Below, in pieces: positions 1 to 12,725 of a stretch of DNA of 64,000 nt. Under the pieces are notes generated by a model. It saw only the letters and a program-made list of their open reading frames with translations. It was not told the DNA's origin and did no database searches. Source of the DNA: Pisaster brevispinus (lineage: Eukaryota > Echinodermata > Asteroidea > Forcipulatida > Asteriidae); assembly GCA_023634235.1 (NCBI GenBank), contig JAMKCF010000141.1, positions 105,125 to 169,124 of the forward strand, in the 5' to 3' direction. The stretch's first letter is position 1. Each line of letters starts with the position of its first letter. The position numbers and the translations under genes are program-made.

Positions 1-1480
1 AATTAGTTTTAAAGATGGTTTCCCATCACAAGACATGACCATTCAAGGTTGGAGGGGGGCTACACAGGGTAGAAGGGGAAATGGAACAAACCAAAGATGA
101 AATCATGCTGACCTCTTACATTTAAACTGAATAAGATGGGGAAGCAAAGGTAAAAAGCCCTTTTCACACGAACCCCCAAAAACCTAGAATCCTTGTTGTG
201 TCAAATTTTATGAGTATGAATCGTTCATTATATCATCTCATGCTGCAGCACTTTTGAAAGCTTTCACATGACACCCAGTAATATTTAGACCAATGTTTCT
301 TTAAGGCGCGAATGTAGATATAGCTGGAATTACCGCTGAACTATTGAGTTTTTACTCTTAATCATTACTAGTATCAGTGTACTGATGACGTTATATGTAT
401 CCCATGAGCTTCCCTGGCCTGGCTGCTCGTCATGTTGTTGTTTTGTAAACATAAACACTAAAACAGAAAAAGGCTGATGTACATGCAGACACGATCGGGG
501 ATTCCATCCTTGCAAACCTGCCCAAAAAGTCTTTGAAAAAAATGACAAGCCAAGATGTCATCAGATCCCTTCCAAAAAAGGGTAAAAAGCCAAAGAATTT
601 GAGACAATAGCTCTGAGCTTGGTGCATACAATCAAAAGGTCGAAAATGAAGGGTCTTACTGCAATTTACATTTAAGACTCATTTGAATAAGACAGCTTTC
701 GTGAGAAACGTCTGACAATAAACAATGGCTCCTTCACCCGCTCCTTTCAGGGAGTGCATTATGTTCCTTGTGAAAAATTCTGCTAGCCTAATATTTGTCA
801 TGGGTCTGGACCTACTACAAAATTTATCAGTGTTTGTAGGAATAAGATGGGGAAGCAAAGGTAAAATGTAGGACATTGACTGTCTTTTCACACATTCTAT
901 AATTGTTAAGCACAATTTATAATTCTTTCACAAACATCGTCAGGAATTTATTTTTTTGGTTCTTGTGAAAAGGGTTAAATAAGCCCAAAAGTAAGGCCAT
1001 ACAACTGGGAAAGTGACAGTTGAGAGATGATTCAATTTACATTTCAAACTCATTCTCAAAGTTTGTCATACACTGCTGTAGCTTATCTTGATGAACCTCA
1101 GCCCAAACATTAAGGTCTCATTTTTATCCGCTGACTGGACCAGTGAGCTTTAAGACTCCAACTAACCTCATCACTGTCAAACTTCTCCTAAACTTTGATT
1201 GAACCACCTTGTAGAAGCAGTTTCTTATATGGAGGCAAGGATGGTTTTCTAGAGGCCATCCCCTTCATCGGACTAAGATCAAGTCTTGAATGTACCATTG
1301 CTAAGAAACTCACTTCCCAGTTTTCGTTTTAACTTCCCTCGTAGACATTTAAAAGGAGCATTGTGTTTAATAGATAGCGTCAAGAAATACATTGGACATA
1401 CATACTAATTGACTACCATTACTAAGGGGCCATAAAAACAATACTAAGTATTGAGCATCTTTCATATTAAAAGTGTCTGA
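1..1480. other. non-coding stretch, no gene recognised
   Basis: No frame longer than about 80 codons and no recognisable protein is seen on either strand. A 27-base string starting GAATAAGATGGGGAAGC occurs twice, at about 129 and 840, each time near 'TTTTCACAC'. Related 'TTTACATTTAAGACTCATT'-type strings appear near 116, 664 and 1035. This suggests an old, degenerate local duplication. Nothing else is supported. Confidence 0.5.
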
Positions 1481-1620
1481 TGATTCAAACAGGGTTGGTA
1501 GTCATGGTAGTGCACATACAAGAACCCAGCACACTTATCAAAGGGATTGACCCCAGTGTTTCTGGTTCACATAGCAAGCACCCTTGTTTACAGGTTTCCT
1601 CAGGCTTGTGAGGTACAGTG
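1481..1620 (+). repeat. SINE 3'-body fragment (diverged)
   Basis: The segment 'GTGCACATACAAGAACCCAG' followed by 'CACACTTATCAAAGG' and 'CCCCAGTGTTTCTGGTT' matches, with substitutions, the body of a tRNA-derived SINE that I recall as common in echinoderms and other marine invertebrates. A fuller copy lies at about 32.04-32.31 kb in this window. No tRNA-like head is seen here, so this copy is 5'-truncated. The family name is not assigned. Confidence 0.5.
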
Positions 1621-4600
1621 ATTAAGTTCACTTATGAGGCATCTTAGGTTCCATGACCAGAAATACTTAATACTACTAATAGTTTGACCTGCAGGTCTAT
1701 ACTTTGTATTGGATGAGGTTGAATGTAAACAATACAAACACTTTAATACTTTAATGATCATGGGTGGGTGACTTAAGAACCTCATGTCAGGAACAGAGTG
1801 TATGAGACTGAAGTATGATGAAATGTGTGTGTTGGTGTTTGTGTACTGAGGTAGATTTCATTAATAGACCTGTAGCCTGTTTGTCTCACAAAAAGTACTG
1901 TAGCTTGGAATGTAGGCTTGGGTGGTTTAAAATCTTTGGCAGCTGGCCAGTTGTTTGCTGTTATGGAGAAAACTACTGCAGGTTGTTGAGTTCTCATTTC
2001 ATGGAATACCGAGGCAACTGGAAATCACCCAAGCCTACCTTAAGACATTAGATGGTGCAGGTGAACGTGGAAGGCTTTTGAAGAAACCAGGGGTCCTTGG
2101 TGTGCATCAGGAGGGTACCCCTATTGTATATGAGGACAAGACACTTAGTTATTTCAGGGAGTTTGCGAGAGAGAGCATAGTGGGATGGCAAGGAGGAGCT
2201 TTCTGGTTGGTGGTATCTTGATGCTTGGACTTCTCATCAAGATCTGAGACCCTGGGCAGACACTTGCCCTTCCTGATGTCCTCTTCAAGCTGTGACCTGT
2301 GGTCATGGGGCATTTCTGCGGTTCTTGTGGGTAATGGGCAGGGTGGGGGTTCACTGGGATGTGCTTTGTCTGGGTATCAGGTTCTGGCTGTATGGTATGC
2401 CAATGTTGCACCATCAAGGATGGCAGCTGATGGAATGGGGTTACTGTGGTTGCCTGTGTCAGTCAGCCGCGTCTTCCATTAAGTGCCTCTGGAATTTGGG
2501 TTGTTCTGGATGGGTGGTTGTCGGTGGTTCTGTGGGGGGAATGTGTGTGGCTAATAATGATTGTGAGACGCTTCATTGCAGGGTGGAGACTTGTAAGGTG
2601 CACATGTAGTCCAGACTTGAGGCTGACATCAAACAGGTCCATGGCGCCAGCACAAGGTGCGTCTTAGTAATGATCTCTACTTATTTATTCTACTGAAGGT
2701 ACCTCAGTGGTCTAAATTTGTAGAGGGAGCTGGGCAAATCTTGTGTGGACCTCGGGAGATGTCAAGCTTAACTCTGTAGGCTCACGGCTTGCTTGTTGGA
2801 ACCCCGGTAGTGGAGTTGATTCATTTAGTCTTGCAGACAATATTATCTACATACATTGTTCCCACATAACCATCGATGAGCACACACTCAGAGGAACACA
2901 TTTTCTCGAGGCACGAAGAGCCGGCTGGCGCACAGACAATCAACGTAGCTTTGTTCCAAAAGTTGCCCACCTTGATGCTGCAAGGTTGGCATGGCATGCA
3001 GACGGGGCATGGAAATTTGGCCATTCCAGTGGCCTTTGCTCTGTTCATTATTCACAGGCGCCAATGAAATGCCTCATGATCACATGTCACAGCTTGTACA
3101 GGTGGCCATCAAGAAGGTCAAGTCTCTGACCAGGGCCTTGGTTTCTTGATCAGGAGCCCAGGCATCAAGATCCCACCAATTGGGGAGTTACCCTCCTTGG
3201 CATTACCACTTCTCTCTCCTCCCTTATGGGAAATAACTAGTGCTGTCAAAACCACCTGTTTCCTCATATACAATGAATTATTACCAGCAATCCTTAAACA
3301 GTAGTGCATAGTTAACTTTGCATGCGTGTTACACACTTAAGCCCTGTTCACACGCCGCGTGAAAATGAATGTAAAACAAATTCCCGAAGGTGCAGGCGAA
3401 ATGCAAGGGACGAGCGAAACTTATGCGTCATAAAAAGTGTGTTCATGTTTTGAATAGTTATCGTTCAACTTGCAAAACTGTTCGCTTCAAATTAGTCTGC
3501 TGTGTTTGTAAAAAATGATTCAATGACTCAAAAAGTGATACATTTATGTGCAAGGATTAAACCAAGCTGCGAATGCTTAAAGTGGGTCCAAAGTACTCCC
3601 TCAAGTGAGTAATAATACTGTCATCTGATTGGTCGTAGCTTCTGTGACATTCTCAGAAAGTTCAAATTGCTTAATTTGGGTGAAATTTCTTGCAAAACCA
3701 AATGGTCTTTCGTTTTTCTGGGGTGGTATTTTGCTGCAAAGGAATAATAATGTAAAGTTCACTCTGCCTTAACAATTATGAGCCCAGTTAGAATTTTCCA
3801 GCTCATTCTCATGTACCTAAAATATAACACCTACATTCACTTCCCGCCCCCAAGAAAAAAAAACACAAAAAAGAGAGAATCCAATTTTAGAACTGCCAAT
3901 ATTGAGATTGTCAAAGATTTTATATATATATTTTTTAATGTCCATTTTTCTGCTAGAAATGAAAACATTTTCAGAAAAAGAAACCGTTCTGTTTGTGCTA
4001 ATTGAAATAAATCGGCTAGGAGTTTCTTTTTGAATTTTTTTCTTCTTCTGATTTTGATCAAATTGGCTTACAGGTTGCGGAAAACCAATGTAAATATTAA
4101 AATTAAAATTGCTGCTGGACAAACAAATTCAGGCCTCATACAAAGAATTGTTTGATAAATCAAAAGTTTCATGCCACCTGCCAATAAGACTAACAACAGG
4201 TTTGTGTTGACATTTGTCCTGAGAGACATAGAGACTATGCAAGTTGAAGGATAGCATCGTGAAAAACAAAATACAAACGATCATCAGCTGTGCCATGAAC
4301 CAGCCAATCTGAATACTACAAATTTAATTTTTTTTTTTATAGGGTGCTTTATACAAAATTATGTTTGAACAAATTTCAACTCAGTCAAGTTCTACTTAGC
4401 CAAAAACACTTGAGTTATTTGGTCACCCCTGTTCCTTGCTTCAGTTAGTGTTTTGTTTCCACTTGCCATTATGTTATCCGTTGGTGTTTATTCTTTCATC
4501 TGAAAACCCCCAGAAACACTGTTTCACGCAAGTGAAGTTCCTGAGTTAGTCTATAAGCATGCTCTCATGCCTGGACTGTGAACATGGAACATTTCATTTT

Positions 4601-5236
4601 CCCCAGTAGGCCCTTTTCACCTTTTAGTATGTTACCCGATGAAGTTTGGAGCAAGGCTCATCCAAAATGAAAACACCCCTGAATAATTCCAAAATGCGTT
4701 TTACCATGGCTCCAGGATTGCCTTAAACAAAACTTACCAAGCAGAATTTCTCAAAGAAACAGCCCTTAGGAACAAATTATCTCCAAATCTCTTCAAACAT
4801 TTTTAAGGATATTTTATCAAAATTTGTCCAGCTTTAATTTTCCTGACATATAATCCATTTTTTCAAGGTAATGCATAAGCCACCAAAAAAGAAGCAAAAA
4901 ATAAACCAAATTAGTTTTTTAATTGGAAATGGCTAAATGGTTCATGGCATGACTGATGACTTTGTACAGTAATTAAATTAACTGAGACATAATTGCAGCA
5001 TGTGATGCAGCAGCGTTTAGTGCAGCCTATGCTCCTGGACTGTGTTAAGGATTGCTGGTGATGTGGGTACTCTAAAACTAGGAAGTAGCTATGATGGTGG
5101 TTGCCCTGTGACTAGAGTGGGAGAGGGTCCCTGCATAGAGGAAACCGGCAGGGTTTAGAGACACACTCCAGTCAGTTTAGTCCTTAAGACAGTTTCACAA
5201 GTTTGGGAGATGGTCAAAAATTGTGTTGAATTGGTA
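1621..5236. other. gene-free stretch, nothing recognised
   Basis: The longest open frame (2743-3129, + strand, 128 codons) and its antisense partner (2821-3048) resemble nothing I know and lack flanking splice signals in a sensible order. A GT-rich patch lies at 2230-2600. A part at 3335-3430 ('GCCCTGTTCACACGCCGCG' and following) resembles a dispersed repeat type that recurs, diverged, at about 33.88-33.95 kb. The rest is AT-rich with homopolymer runs. Confidence 0.4.
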
Positions 5237-6039
5237 AAAAAATCTAACCTCTAGATCTAATGTAAAACAAATGTTGAGACAGGAAGGAAATAACAGTCTT
5301 TTTAACGTTGATCTCATTGAAAAGTTTGATCTAATGGTGTGGCAAAATTATTTATTGAAAGTAATATGATTAAAAAAGGGGGAAGAGACAGTTATTGTGA
5401 TGGCACGTCTATGTCACACAATAAAATAAAAAAAAAGGAAAGACAAAGTAACAAATTTAAGATGAGTTTGGGTGGGGGAGGTGGGTGTCAAGTGGTTATC
5501 TAGAAATCATAACCCATGATTTTCCAAATCATTGAACATGAAACCAAATGTTGAGACTTTTTTTCTCAAAGGCTTTTGTGCACGATTTTTAAAAAGCCTG
5601 CTTCATGTGTATCGTCATGTTGGAAAACCAAAATTTTGTCTACACATACAGTAGTGTTTCAAAATTAGGAAACAAAGACATAAAAAGGAAACAAGAACAT
5701 AACAGTTTTGTCCACACATAGTGTTTCAAAATCAGGAAACAAGGTCATAAAAACTATGAAAAATCCACCCAGTGTTTCTCTATGTGCTTTTTATTGGAAG
5801 AGCATGTAACACACATTCAAAGTTCCAACATCCCAATGGTGGACAAACTGGACAGGCCAATTTTTAAAATTTTTATTCAGGCCTTTGTATATGAAAACGA
5901 CCATCTCCACAAAAAACAAAAACAAAAAACCAAAACAAAGGATACTTCCCCCTCCATTTAAAAAAATTGTTTTATGTTTTGTTGTTGTTGAGGGGGTTAC
6001 ACTAATGGGCATAGCTACTTCCTATTGCATTAACTAAAG

Positions 6040-6150
6040 GCACATTACACCCTGTCAGGTCAGGTACTTATATCAGCTTGTATCTGCTAACGGTAACCTG
6101 TAGCCCGTTACAACCTGTCACAGAGAGGGGGTGGCTGGAGTGCCTCCCCC
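6040..6150. repeat. internal ~100-bp direct repeat (block copy 1, left)
   Basis: The sequence starting 'CTGTCAGGTCAGGTACTTAT' and continuing through 'CTGCTAACGGTAACCTGTAG' and 'CCCGTTACAACCTGTC' to 'AGAGAGGGGG' is repeated at about 7031-7140 in the same orientation, some 985 bp away. It is repeated again in the second duplication copy. It could be the terminal part of a mobile element or a short dispersed repeat. I cannot assign a family. Confidence 0.8.
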
Positions 6151-7030
6151 TGCTACAAGACACCCCTAGATTGTAGCATAGATGCCATAGAACACACCAT
6201 TAAGATCTTACATCATGGTGGCGAGAGAAGGTTTCTTCAAAAGTTAATGGCAGGGCCCAATTCCAGAAAGCTGTGAAGCAAAATACATTTTCATTTCTTT
6301 ACTATGCCAAGCAAGAAAATATCATGGGACCAATCATAAGCAATCTGCCCATTTGATTGGTTGATTTCTGCCTGTGCTTGGTTGATTAGACCAATATAGT
6401 TCCACCCTATAATTGCAACTGTCAGTGCCTACCCAAACGACTGACAGAAGCTGTGCACCTTGTGTGGGGTGCAGTGCACTGTTTTGTAGATAAAAGATCC
6501 ATGTGTCATTCGTACTTATTTCAATGTACTTGGTTGCGCCTGGAGACCATTTTCACATGGTACTCACATGGTCATCATTTCTACAGGTAATATCTATGGT
6601 GCACAGGGTTAAATGTTCGGTAGATAGAGCTTCAGCTTGAAATTGGGCCCAACTTACAGGCCCGTAGCCCCACATCCTTGTATCTCATTACAAGGCAATC
6701 ATAGTTAGTTTAAACTTGGATTCATAATTCTGACAAACCTTTGCAGTTCAAAAATAATAAAATGTTGCATATTTTGTACATTCCGAAGTGAGCAGAGAAA
6801 TGATGGAGGTCCCTCCTTCACTTTAATGGACTTTCCTTTGGGAGGATGTACCATCTCCAGGTGGTGGCCCGTTGGGCCCGGGGGCCACCCCTGTCCCCCT
6901 CCCTACCTCTTCAGGAAAGTTATTGATGTACTGATTGAAAAAGGAAGAACACATTTTTTGTAATGTAATTTGTTTCTTCTCAAACCTCTTTGTAAGAAAC
7001 AGACCTTTTATACAGTCACACAACATCACA

Positions 7031-7140
7031 TCACACCCAGTCAGGTCAGGTGCTTATACTAATCTGGTATCTGCTAACGGTAACCTGTAGCCCGTTACAA
7101 CCTGTCGCAGAGAGGGGGGGTTGCCTCACCTGCTAAAACT
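7031..7140. repeat. internal ~100-bp direct repeat (block copy 1, right)
   Basis: This is the same-orientation partner of the repeat at 6040-6150. It shares the 'CTGCTAACGGTAACCTGTAG' core and a G-rich end, with several substitutions and 'TCGCAG' in place of 'TCACAG'. It is more diverged from its local partner than the two large duplication copies are from each other, so the internal repeat predates the 3.3-kb duplication. Confidence 0.8.
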
Positions 7141-8047
7141 AAGACCCTATTGTATTTACAGCAAATAGAGCAGGCATCATCGCTGGGGCAGCATCAGTAG
7201 TACTACTACCACACTGGTATATGCTTACTGTCATCAGTGCCCCCCCCCTAATTCTTAAACCCCAGTAGGAATTCATAACCTAAATGGCCATTAGGTTTTG
7301 AATTCCTTGCTGATCAACACCATTAAGAATGCTAGTTTCTCATATTACTTATGCACTGGGCATAGAGAAAGGACCCACACTGGGTAAGCATCTCTGCCCA
7401 AGATCCATATGTACAAACATCAGAGAGGTACATGTACACTGTGATCTAAATCAGTGTACTCCATCCTTAGCCCCCCCCAAGGTCTCCTTGCTACGGGCCT
7501 GTACTACATCCACTACCATCTTCCACATCACCTGCATTTCCCATCTATATGTTATTATCTCATGTATTCAGGTAGAAGCACAGTACCAAGTGAGACAAAA
7601 CCAACCCATTCATAACAATTTAAGGTTGAGAGATTGCATGGTTTTAAATTGCCAATCAAGGTGTAGGAAGAACTCTCATCAATTGAATGTTGCAATTTTC
7701 AACAGAAGATATGTTTCAAGAACAGATAGATTCTTGATTCCAAAAACTTCTAACAAATTGCAATCAGAGTCTTTATGTTGTTGTATCTCCTAGGATGTTT
7801 GAGAGGGCAAACAAAAAGTACAAATTAGGCGTTTGTTTAATTTTTGTGCTCAAAAGAATGTTTTTACAAGTTGTCTTTTAAGTTCATGGCTACAGGTCTT
7901 GAGTGGGATTACAACTTTTTTTCAGGTTGTGGCTGTTTTATTACTGTGATATTGTGATGATTAGAATGATTGAGTAGGCCTACGTGAATGTACAGTGAGA
8001 ATGTTGAAATTTGAAATATTAGTATAAACAATTTTACAAATCCTTTT

Positions 8048-8220
8048 TTTTTTTAGCTTTTTAAAATGTTTAGCTTTTTAAGATTTCTAGCTTTTAACAT
8101 TTTTTAAAAAGCTTTATAATTTTTAGCTTTTTAATTTTTTTTAGCTTTTTATAATTTTTTGCTTTTTATAATTTTTAGCTTTTTATAACTTTTAGCTTTT
8201 TATAATGTTTAGCTTGTTGT
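8048..8220. repeat. low-complexity TTTAGCTTTTTATAA tandem repeat
   Basis: About nine degenerate units of 16-19 bp built on 'TTTTTAGCTTTTTATAAT'. It is present in both duplication copies (partner at 11364-11530). Confidence 0.85.
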
Positions 8221-8361
8221 ATGTATACATCTTTAACACAGGCTGGTCCTGGAGAGAGTGCAATATAAATTCAATAAACTATCAAATACTTATTATTATT
8301 ATTATGTGAATTTCATGCCATATTGGGAAACGGAAAAGGAACCATTGGTTCACAATAATTT

Positions 8362-8556
8362 TGTAAGTAGATGTCCCCACCATTTCTAAGGGGTATTATA
8401 ACTGCTACTTTACAGTTCAGATCAAAATAGCGATCACAGGAACCCTGTGCAGTAGTTTGGATTGAAATCACAAGAAACAGTTAAGCTGTTAAACCAAAAT
8501 CACAAGTTCAGTCACAGGAACAGTTGAACAGTTAAACCAAAATCACAAGTTTAGTC
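8362..8556. repeat. duplication spacer with short 43-45 bp minisatellite
   Basis: The segment starting near 'GTAGATGTCCCCACCATTTC' recurs at about 12225-12360, after the second large copy. Here only about two units of the 'AAATCACAAGTTCAGTC' minisatellite are present, whereas the right-hand counterpart has about nine. The junction into copy 2 ('TTTAGTCAAAAAAAATCTAACC') falls inside the minisatellite, which suggests that one breakpoint of the tandem duplication lay there. Confidence 0.8.
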
Positions 8557-9359
8557 AAAAAAAATCTAACCTCTAGATCTAATGTAAAACAAATGTTGAG
8601 ACAGGAAGGAAATAACAGTCATTTTAACGTTGATCTCATTGAAAAGTTTGATCTAATGGTTTGGCAAAATTATTTATTGAAAGTAATATGATTAAAAAAG
8701 GGGGAAGAAACAGTTATTGTGATGGCACGTCTATGTCAAACAATAAAATAAAAAAAAGGGAAAGACAAAGTAACAAATTTAAGATGAGTTTGGGTGGGGG
8801 AAGTGGGTGTCAAGTGGTTAACTAGAAATCATAACCCATGATTTTCCAAATCATTGAACATGAAACCAAATGTTGAGACTTTTTTTCTCAAAGGCTTTTG
8901 TGCACGATTTTTAAAAAGCCTGCTTCATGTGTATCGTCATGTTGGAAAACCAAAATTTTGTCTACACATACAGTAGTGTTTCAAAATTAGGAAACAAAGA
9001 CATAAAAAGGAAACAAGAACATAACAATTTTGTCCACACATAGTGTTTCAAAATCAGGAAACAAGGTCATAAAAACTATGAAAAATCCACCCAGTGTTTC
9101 TCTATGTGCTTTTTATTGGAAGAGCATGTAACACACATTCAAAGTTCCAACATCCCAATGGTGGACAAACTGGACAGGCCAATTTTTAAATTTTTTATTC
9201 AGGCCTTTGTATATGAAAACGACCATCTCCACAAAAACAAAAAAACAAAAACAAAACAAAGGATACTTCCCCCTCCATTTAAAAAAATTGTTTTATGTTT
9301 TGTTGTTGTTGAGGGGGTTACACTAATGGGCATAGCTACTTCCTATTGCATTAACTTAG

Positions 9360-9470
9360 GCACATTACACCCTGTCAGGTCAGGTACTTATATCAGCTTG
9401 TATCTGCTAACGGTAACCTGTAGCCCGTTACAACCTGTCACAGAGAGGGGGTGGCTGGAGTGCCTCCCCC
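9360..9470. repeat. internal ~100-bp direct repeat (block copy 2, left)
   Basis: Counterpart of 6040-6150 in the second duplication copy. It has the same core ('CTGCTAACGGTAACCTGTAG') and orientation. Confidence 0.8.
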
Positions 9471-10352
9471 TGCTACAAGACACCCCTAGATTGTAGCATA
9501 GATGCCATAGAACACACCATTAAGATCTTACATCATGGTGGCGAGAGAAGGTTTCTTCAAAAGTTAATGGCAGGGCCCAATTCCAGAAAGCTGTGAAGCA
9601 AAATACATTTTCATTTCTTTACTATGCCAAGCAAGAAAATATCATGGGACCAATCATAAGCAATCTGCCCATTTGATTGGTTGATTTCTGCCTGTGCTTG
9701 GTTGATTAGACCAATATAGTTCCACCCTATAATTGCAACTGTCAGTGCCTACCCAAACGACTGACAGAAGCTGTGCACCTTGTGTGGGGTGCAGTGCACT
9801 GTTTTGTAGATAAAAGATCCATGTGTCATTCGTACTTATTTCAATGTACTTGGTTGCGCCTGGAGACCATTTTCACATGGTACTCACATGGTCATCATTT
9901 CTACAGGTAATATCTATGGTGCACAGGGTTAAATGTTCGGTAGATAGAGCTTCAGCTTGAAATTGGGCCCAACTTACAGGCCCGTAGCCCCACATCCTTG
10001 TATCTCATTACAAGGCAATCATAGTTAGTTTAAACTTGGATTCATAATTCTGACAAACCTTTGCAGTTCAAAAATAATAAAATGTTGCATATTTTGTACA
10101 TTCCGAAGTGAGCAGAGAAATGATGGAGGTCCCTCCTTCACTTTAATGGACTTTCCTTTGGGAGGATGTACCATCTCCAGGTGGTGGCCCGTTGGGCCCG
10201 GGGGCCACCCCTGTCCCCCTCCCTACCTCTTCAGGAAAGTTATTGATGTACTGATTGAAAAAGGAAGAACACATTTTTTGTAATGTAATTTGTTTCTTCT
10301 CAAACCTCTTTGTAAGAAACAGACCTTTTATACAGTCACACAACATCACATC

Positions 10353-10462
10353 ACACCCAGTCAGGTCAGGTGCTTATACTAATCTGGTATCTGCTAACGG
10401 TAACCTGTAGCCCGTTACAACCTGTCGCAGAGAGGGGGGGTTGCCTCACCTGCTAAAACTAA
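10353..10462. repeat. internal ~100-bp direct repeat (block copy 2, right)
   Basis: Counterpart of 7031-7140 in the second duplication copy, with the same diverged version of the repeat. Confidence 0.8.
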
Positions 10463-11363
10463 GACCCCATTGTATTTACAGCAAATAGAGCAGGCATCAT
10501 CGCTGGGGCAGCATCAGTAGTACTACTACCACACTGGTATATGCTTACTGTCATCAGTGCCCCCCCCCTAATTCTTAAACCCCAGTAGGAATTCATAACC
10601 TAAATGGCCATTAGATTTTGAATTCCTTGCTGATCAACACCATTAAGAATGGTAGTTTCTCGTATTACTTATGCACTGGGCATAGAGAAAAGACCCACAC
10701 TGGGTCAACATCTCTGCCCAAGATCCATATGTACAAACATCAGAGAGGTACATGTACACTGTGATCTTAATCAGTGTACTCCATCCTTAGCCCCTCAGGT
10801 CTCCTTGCTACGGGCCTGTACTACATCCACTGCCATCTTCCACATCACCTGCATTTCCCATCTATATGTTATTATCTTATGTATTCAGGTAGAAGCACAG
10901 TACCAAGTGAGACAAAACCAACCCATTCATAACAATTTAAGGTTGAGAGATTGCATGGTTTTGATTGCCAATCAAGGTGTAGGAAGAACTCTCATCAATT
11001 GAATGTTGCAATATTCAACAGAAGATATGTTTCAAGAACAGATAGATTCTTGATTCCACAAACTTCTAACAAATTGCAATCAGAGTCTTTATGTTGTTGT
11101 ATCTCCTAAGATGTTTGAGAGGGCAAACAAAAAGTACAAATTAGGTATTTGTTTAATTTTTGTGCTCAAAAAAAATTTTTTACAAGTTGTCTTTTAAGTT
11201 CATGGCTACAGGTCTTGAGTGGGATTACAACTTTTTTTCAGGTTGTGGCTGTTTTATTACTGTGATATTGTGATGATTAGAATGATTGAGTAGGCCTATG
11301 TTAATGTTCAGTGTGAATGTTGAAATTTGAAATATTTTTATAAACAATTTTACAAATCCTTTT

Positions 11364-11530
11364 TTTTTTAGCTTTTTAAAATGTTTAGCTTTTTAAGATT
11401 TCTAGCTTTTAACATTTTTTAAAAAGCTTTATAATTTTTAGCTTTTAAATTTTTTTTAGCTTTTTATAATTTTTTGCTTTTTATAATTTTTAGCTTTTTA
11501 TAACTTTTAGCTTTTTATAATGTTTAGCTT
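11364..11530. repeat. low-complexity TTTAGCTTTTTATAA tandem repeat (copy 2)
   Basis: Counterpart of 8048-8220, with one-base differences in the T runs. Confidence 0.85.
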
Positions 11531-11676
11531 GTTGTATGTATACATCTTTAACACAGGCTGGTCCTGGAGAGAGTGCAATATAAATTCAATAAACTATCAA
11601 ATACTTATTATTATTATTATGTGAATTTCATGCCATATTGGGAAATGGAAAAGGAACCATTGGTTCACAATAATTA

Positions 11677-12224
11677 AGTCGCATGTTAATACTTTTCGGA
11701 GGGTACATGCCTACACATTTTTTTTTCATGGCCTAATCATAACAGCTGATGTGAGATCAGTGTAGTGAAGTAGAGACTCTGTTTCTGACATGGTTCTAAG
11801 GGTCTTATACAGCGGTCTGTTTGCATCTGAACACAATGCTCCCAATCAACTTTTCTATTTGATTTGTGCATCATGGTCAGTCCACCAGGATGTCAGCATG
11901 GTGCAGATATATATTACGCATCTTGTATTATCTTTACTGTTTGGCTCGAGGTTTCTCTGGGATTGATAGTAATTTGTGTACCTTTTCATAAGTCAAATAT
12001 TTATGGTGTGGTGAAACATAAAATGAATATAGCTTTATAGTGGTAAAGCCCCCTCCCCCTTCCGCGGCCAGCAGATTTATTTTTTTATTTTTTTCCAAAA
12101 TTTTTTTCTTCCTTAAATCTGGTTTCTGATTTGTTTGCTCACAGAAAATCTTGACAAGATTGTTATTAAGTAGCTTGAAAAGTCTTAAAACCCTATAACA
12201 CTTTTGTACGTCACCTTTCTAGTC
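11677..12224. other. ~550-bp segment present only after duplication copy 2
   Basis: At the end of copy 1 the sequence passes directly from 'GGTTCACAATAATT' to 'TTGTAAGTAGATGTCCCC'. At the end of copy 2 about 550 bp intervene before 'CAGTAGATGTCCCC'. So this segment was either inserted into copy 2 or deleted from copy 1. It has no obvious terminal inverted repeats, poly-A tail or coding frame, so its nature is unknown. Confidence 0.75.
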
Positions 12225-12725
12225 AGTAGATGTCCCCACCATTTCTAAGGGGTATTATAACTGCTACTTTACAGTTCAGATCAAAATAGCGATCACAGGA
12301 ACCCTGCGCAGTAGTTTGGATTGAAATCACAAGAAACAGTTGAACAGTTAAACCAAAATCACAAGTTCAGTCACAGGAACAGTTGAATGGTTAAACCAAA
12401 ATCACAAGTTCAGTCACAGAAACAGTTGAACAGTTAAACCAAAATCACAAGTTCAGTCACAAGAAACAGTTGAACAGTTAAACCAAAATCACAAGTTCAG
12501 TCACAGAAACAGTTGAATGGTTACACTAAAATCACAAGTTCAGTCACAAGAAACAGTTAAGCTGTTAAACCAAAATCATAAGTTCAGTCACAAGAAACAG
12601 TTGAATGGTTAAACCAGAGTTACAAGTTCAGTCACAAGAAACAGTTGAATGGTTAAACCAGAATTTCAAGTTCAGTCACAAGAAACAGTTGAATGGTTAA
12701 AACAAAATCACAAGTTCAGTTTGAA
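12225..12725. repeat. 43-45 bp minisatellite
   Basis: After about 100 bp shared with 8362-8460, about nine degenerate units follow. Each is built on 'AAAATCACAAGTTCAGTCAC' then 'AGAAACAGTTGAA' plus 'CAGTTAAACC' or 'TGGTTAAACC'. The alternation of the CAG and TGG forms suggests local unequal exchange. It is non-coding. Confidence 0.88.

Larger units (their letters stand above)
5237..8361. repeat. 3.1-kb tandem segmental duplication, copy 1
   Basis: This block recurs almost base for base at 8557-11676, with an offset of about 3,322 bp. Homology starts at 'AATCTAACCTCTAGATC' and ends after 'GGTTCACAATAATT'. Only scattered substitutions and small indels separate the copies, and 5,990-7,250 is nearly identical to its partner. 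It contains no recognisable gene. A frame of 154 codons at 7329-7793 is broken by small indels in the second copy, so it is not under coding constraint. The unit includes a 100-bp internal direct repeat and a low-complexity 'TTTAGCTTTTTATAA' stretch. Confidence 0.93.
8557..11676. repeat. 3.1-kb tandem segmental duplication, copy 2
   Basis: Near-identical direct copy of 5237-8361. Differences include single substitutions (for example GGTGTGG versus GGTTTGG near the start), length changes in A and C runs, and small indels near 10795 and 10965 that break the frame that is open in copy 1. There is no recognisable gene. After the end of homology this copy continues into about 550 bp (11677-12224) absent from the corresponding position of copy 1. 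Confidence 0.93.

Noticed and set aside
2743..3129. 128-codon frame and its Cys-rich antisense frame (2821-3048)
   Set aside because: No recognisable family and no splice or start support; overlapping frames on both strands are common by chance at this length.
7329..7793. 154-codon frame as a gene
   Set aside because: The near-identical second copy (10649 onward) carries small indels that break the frame, there is no known similarity, and several stretches are repeat sequence.
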